Shown: positions 62,508-64,000 of the stretch, one piece after another
Layout: every line of letters starts with the position of its first letter
Numbering within the stretch: position 1 is the first letter of the stretch
Assembly: GCA_965656085.1 (NCBI GenBank)
Contig: CBFHJA010000009.1
Coordinates: 48,483 to 112,482, forward strand
Direction of reading: 5' to 3'
Length of the DNA stretch: 64,000 nt
From: Aliishimia sp965656085
GTDB taxonomy: Bacteria; Pseudomonadota; Alphaproteobacteria; Rhodobacterales; Rhodobacteraceae
The notes under the pieces: model-generated
Told to the model about the DNA's origin: nothing
Seen by the model: only the letters and a program-made list of their open reading frames with translations
Database searches by the model: none
Program-made: the position numbers and the translations under genes

Positions 62508-62683
62508 GGGGGCACCTTTTGGATGGGTTGGCCTTGGGGCAGGGTGCCTCAGTGTGGGCGGTAGATAAAGGGGGGATGCCGGGTCACTGCGCGCGCGAGA
62601 CATCCATCCCCTGTCGGCATCTTTTCCATGAAAAGAGCCTGTCGGTCAGTGCGTGCGCTCTTTGGCGTTTTTGAGGCGCAACG

Positions 62684-62718
62684 AAAAACCGCCCCGGCCG
62701 GGAGGCAAGGGCGGTTTT
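62684..62718 (-). terminator. Rho-independent terminator after asd
   Basis: AAAACCGCCC and GGGCGGTTTT form a perfect 10-bp hairpin with a 14-base loop, followed by a T-run on the minus strand. It lies 22 bases behind the asd stop. Confidence 0.85.
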
Positions 62719-62740
62719 GGGTTGGTCAGGTGGGGGGAGG

Positions 62741-63763
62741 TCAGCCCTTTTTGAGGACTTCGCGGCCCAAAAGCTCGGCGATCTGCACGGCGTTCAGGGC
62801 CGCGCCTTTGCGCAGGTTGTCGCTCACGCACCACAGGTTCAGGCCGTTCTCGATCGTGGCGTCCTGACGGATGCGGGAGATGAACGTGGCGAAATCGCCC
62901 ACGCATTCCTTGGGTGACACGTAGCCCCCATCCTCGCGCTTGTCGATCACCATGATGCCGGGGGCCTGACGCAGGATATCGCGGGCCTCGTCCTCGTCGA
63001 GGAAGTCCTCGAATTCGATATTGATCGCCTCGGAGTGGCCCACGAAGACCGGCACGCGGACGCAGGTCGCCGTCACCTTGATCTTGGGATCGACGATCTT
63101 CTTGGTCTCGACGACCATCTTCCACTCTTCCTTGGTGGCGCCATCATCCATGAACACGTCGATCTGCGGGATCACGTTGAAGGCGATCTCCTTTTGGAAC
63201 TTCTCGGGCGGCACGTCCTTGGTGGGGTTGTAGACCGCCTTGGTCTGCTCCCACAGCTCGTCCATGCCATCCTTGCCCGCGCCGGAGACCGACTGGTAGG
63301 TGCTCACGACGACGCGCTTGATGCGGGCGCGGTCATGCAGCGGTTTGAGGGCCACAACCATCTGCGCGGTGGAGCAATTGGGGTTCGCGATGATGTTTTT
63401 CTTCGCGTAGTCGTGGATCGCTTCCGGGTTGCACTCCGGCACAATCAGCGGGATGTCGGGGTCGTAGCGGTAGAGCGAGGAGTTGTCGATCACGGTGCAG
63501 CCCGCCGCCGCCGCTTTGGGGCCGTAGGTCTTGGTAGCGTCCGAGCCGATCGCGAAGAGGGCCATGTCCCAGCCCGTGAAGTCGAACGTGTCAAGGTCCT
63601 TCGTCTTCAGGGTCTTGTCACCGAACGATACCTCCGTTCCGAGAGAGCGGCGGCTTGCGAGCACGGCGATCTCGTCCACGGGGAACTGGCGTTCGGCCAG
63701 AATGTTCAGCATTTCGCGGCCCACGTTGCCAGTGGCGCCTGCGACGACGACTTTATAACCCAT
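62741..63763 (-). CDS. asd: Aspartate-semialdehyde dehydrogenase
   Basis: Asd, 340 aa, makes aspartate semialdehyde for lysine, diaminopimelate, threonine and methionine synthesis. NADP motif GATGNVG (9-15), catalytic C130 in ANPNCSTAQM, and conserved HDRARIKRVVVSTYQSVSGA. Start at 63763 (MGYKVVVAGATGNVGREML). A strong terminator follows it. Confidence 0.97.
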   Translation of the reverse strand: MGYKVVVAGATGNVGREMLNILAERQFPVDEIAVLASRRSLGTEVSFGDKTLKTKDLDTFDFTGWDMALFAIGSDATKTYGPKAAAAGCTVIDNSSLYRYDPDIPLIVPECNPEAIHDYAKKNIIANPNCSTAQMVVALKPLHDRARIKRVVVSTYQSVSGAGKDGMDELWEQTKAVYNPTKDVPPEKFQKEIAFNVIPQIDVFMDDGATKEEWKMVVETKKIVDPKIKVTATCVRVPVFVGHSEAINIEFEDFLDEDEARDILRQAPGIMVIDKREDGGYVSPKECVGDFATFISRIRQDATIENGLNLWCVSDNLRKGAALNAVQIAELLGREVLKKG

Positions 63764-63873
63764 CGGTCCTTTCCTTCATGTGACGCGCGTCCCAGACTTG
63801 GACGCGCTGCGGCGCTGCATATACGGGTTGATGCGGCGGGGAAAGGGCGTGCGGTCAGGTAATTGGTCGCGCC

Positions 63874-63990
63874 TCAGGCGTATTCGGTGCGGCTGGCAGG
63901 GGCCGGGCCGCGAGAGACAGCGCGCAGGCCGGCTTCGAAGGCGTCGCGGGCGGCGCGCTCGGCGGCTGTGCGCGGGGTTGGTGCGGGCAT
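63874..63990 (-). CDS. Short hypothetical frame at right edge, possibly the end of a longer gene
   Basis: A frame from ATG at 63990 to TGA at 63874 encodes 38 residues (MPAPTPRTAAERAARDAFEA and a tail AVSRGPAPASRTEYA). It is open beyond the ATG to the window edge, so it may be the 3' end of a larger gene on the minus strand. Codon use fits the genome. Confidence 0.4.
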   Translation of the reverse strand: MPAPTPRTAAERAARDAFEAGLRAVSRGPAPASRTEYA

Positions 63991-64000
63991 GGGCAGAGCG

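Overview
The window looks like a chromosomal segment of a marine-type alphaproteobacterium of the family Rhodobacteraceae (Roseobacter group). The grounds are high GC content, gene families typical of that group (DUF1467, DUF2783, DUF2794, NDUFS4-like protein, PcaQ, a CP-lyase cluster with a DUF1045 gene) and the rpsP / chorismate mutase / acetyltransferase / ffh arrangement. The genus cannot be fixed from sequence alone. About 75 protein genes are supported. There are no rRNAs, no CRISPR array and no complete tRNA; the only tRNA is a 5' half cut by an IS21-type remnant.

Layout. 1-8.7 kb: secreted proteins of unknown function, uvrB with a low-GC DUF4238 gene attached in frame behind its stop codon, a class III cyclase-like regulator, an L,D-transpeptidase-like protein, a YHS protein, an NDUFS4-like complex I subunit and an acetyltransferase. 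8.75-9.56 kb: tRNA fragment plus decayed IS21 element. 9.55-14.3 kb: 4-hydroxybenzoate/protocatechuate genes (pcaQ, pobA, pcaC, pcaH, pcaG and a beta-keto acid cleavage enzyme), without pcaB, pcaD, pcaIJ or pcaF. 14.3-27.2 kb: a nearly complete phosphonate uptake and C-P lyase cluster (phnCDEE, phnF, phnGHIJKL, phnN, phnM, a DUF1045 gene and a hexapeptide transferase), without phnP. A six-unit 11-bp repeat array that looks like a PhoB operator lies upstream of phnC. 27.3-33.9 kb: homogentisate catabolism (hmgA, a 33-residue membrane peptide, maiA, fahA, an MBL-fold protein, an FAD monooxygenase, DUF2783).

34-46 kb: UDP-sugar dehydrogenase, aspS carrying an apparent 45-residue insertion, a DUF1800/DUF1501 pair, a pilin-like peptide, a response regulator, methylmalonyl-CoA epimerase, a CysZ-like membrane protein, a nitroreductase and a class II histone deacetylase-like enzyme. 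46-50.2 kb: two strong palindromes, then rpsP, chorismate mutase, two GNAT genes and ffh on the minus strand. 50.4-57.8 kb: azoreductase with a divergent LysR regulator, a DMT exporter, paaK and paaI, DUF2794, an NlpC/P60 peptidase and an M17 aminopeptidase. 57.9-60.5 kb: a short hypothetical gene and a beta-carbonic anhydrase / SbtA bicarbonate transporter / SbtB-like PII triad. 60.9-64 kb: a DUF4139 protein, asd and a short end fragment.

Taken together, the window is rich in catabolic capacity for plant- or algae-derived aromatics (4-hydroxybenzoate, phenylacetate, homogentisate) and for phosphonate phosphorus. Three roughly 190-bp intergenic repeats with GTTAAC ends and GTATGGC cores, a second short dispersed repeat family, and several genes that look like stand-ins for missing canonical enzymes (DUF1045 for PhnP, a BKACE enzyme in the pca operon) are the most interesting unexplained elements.
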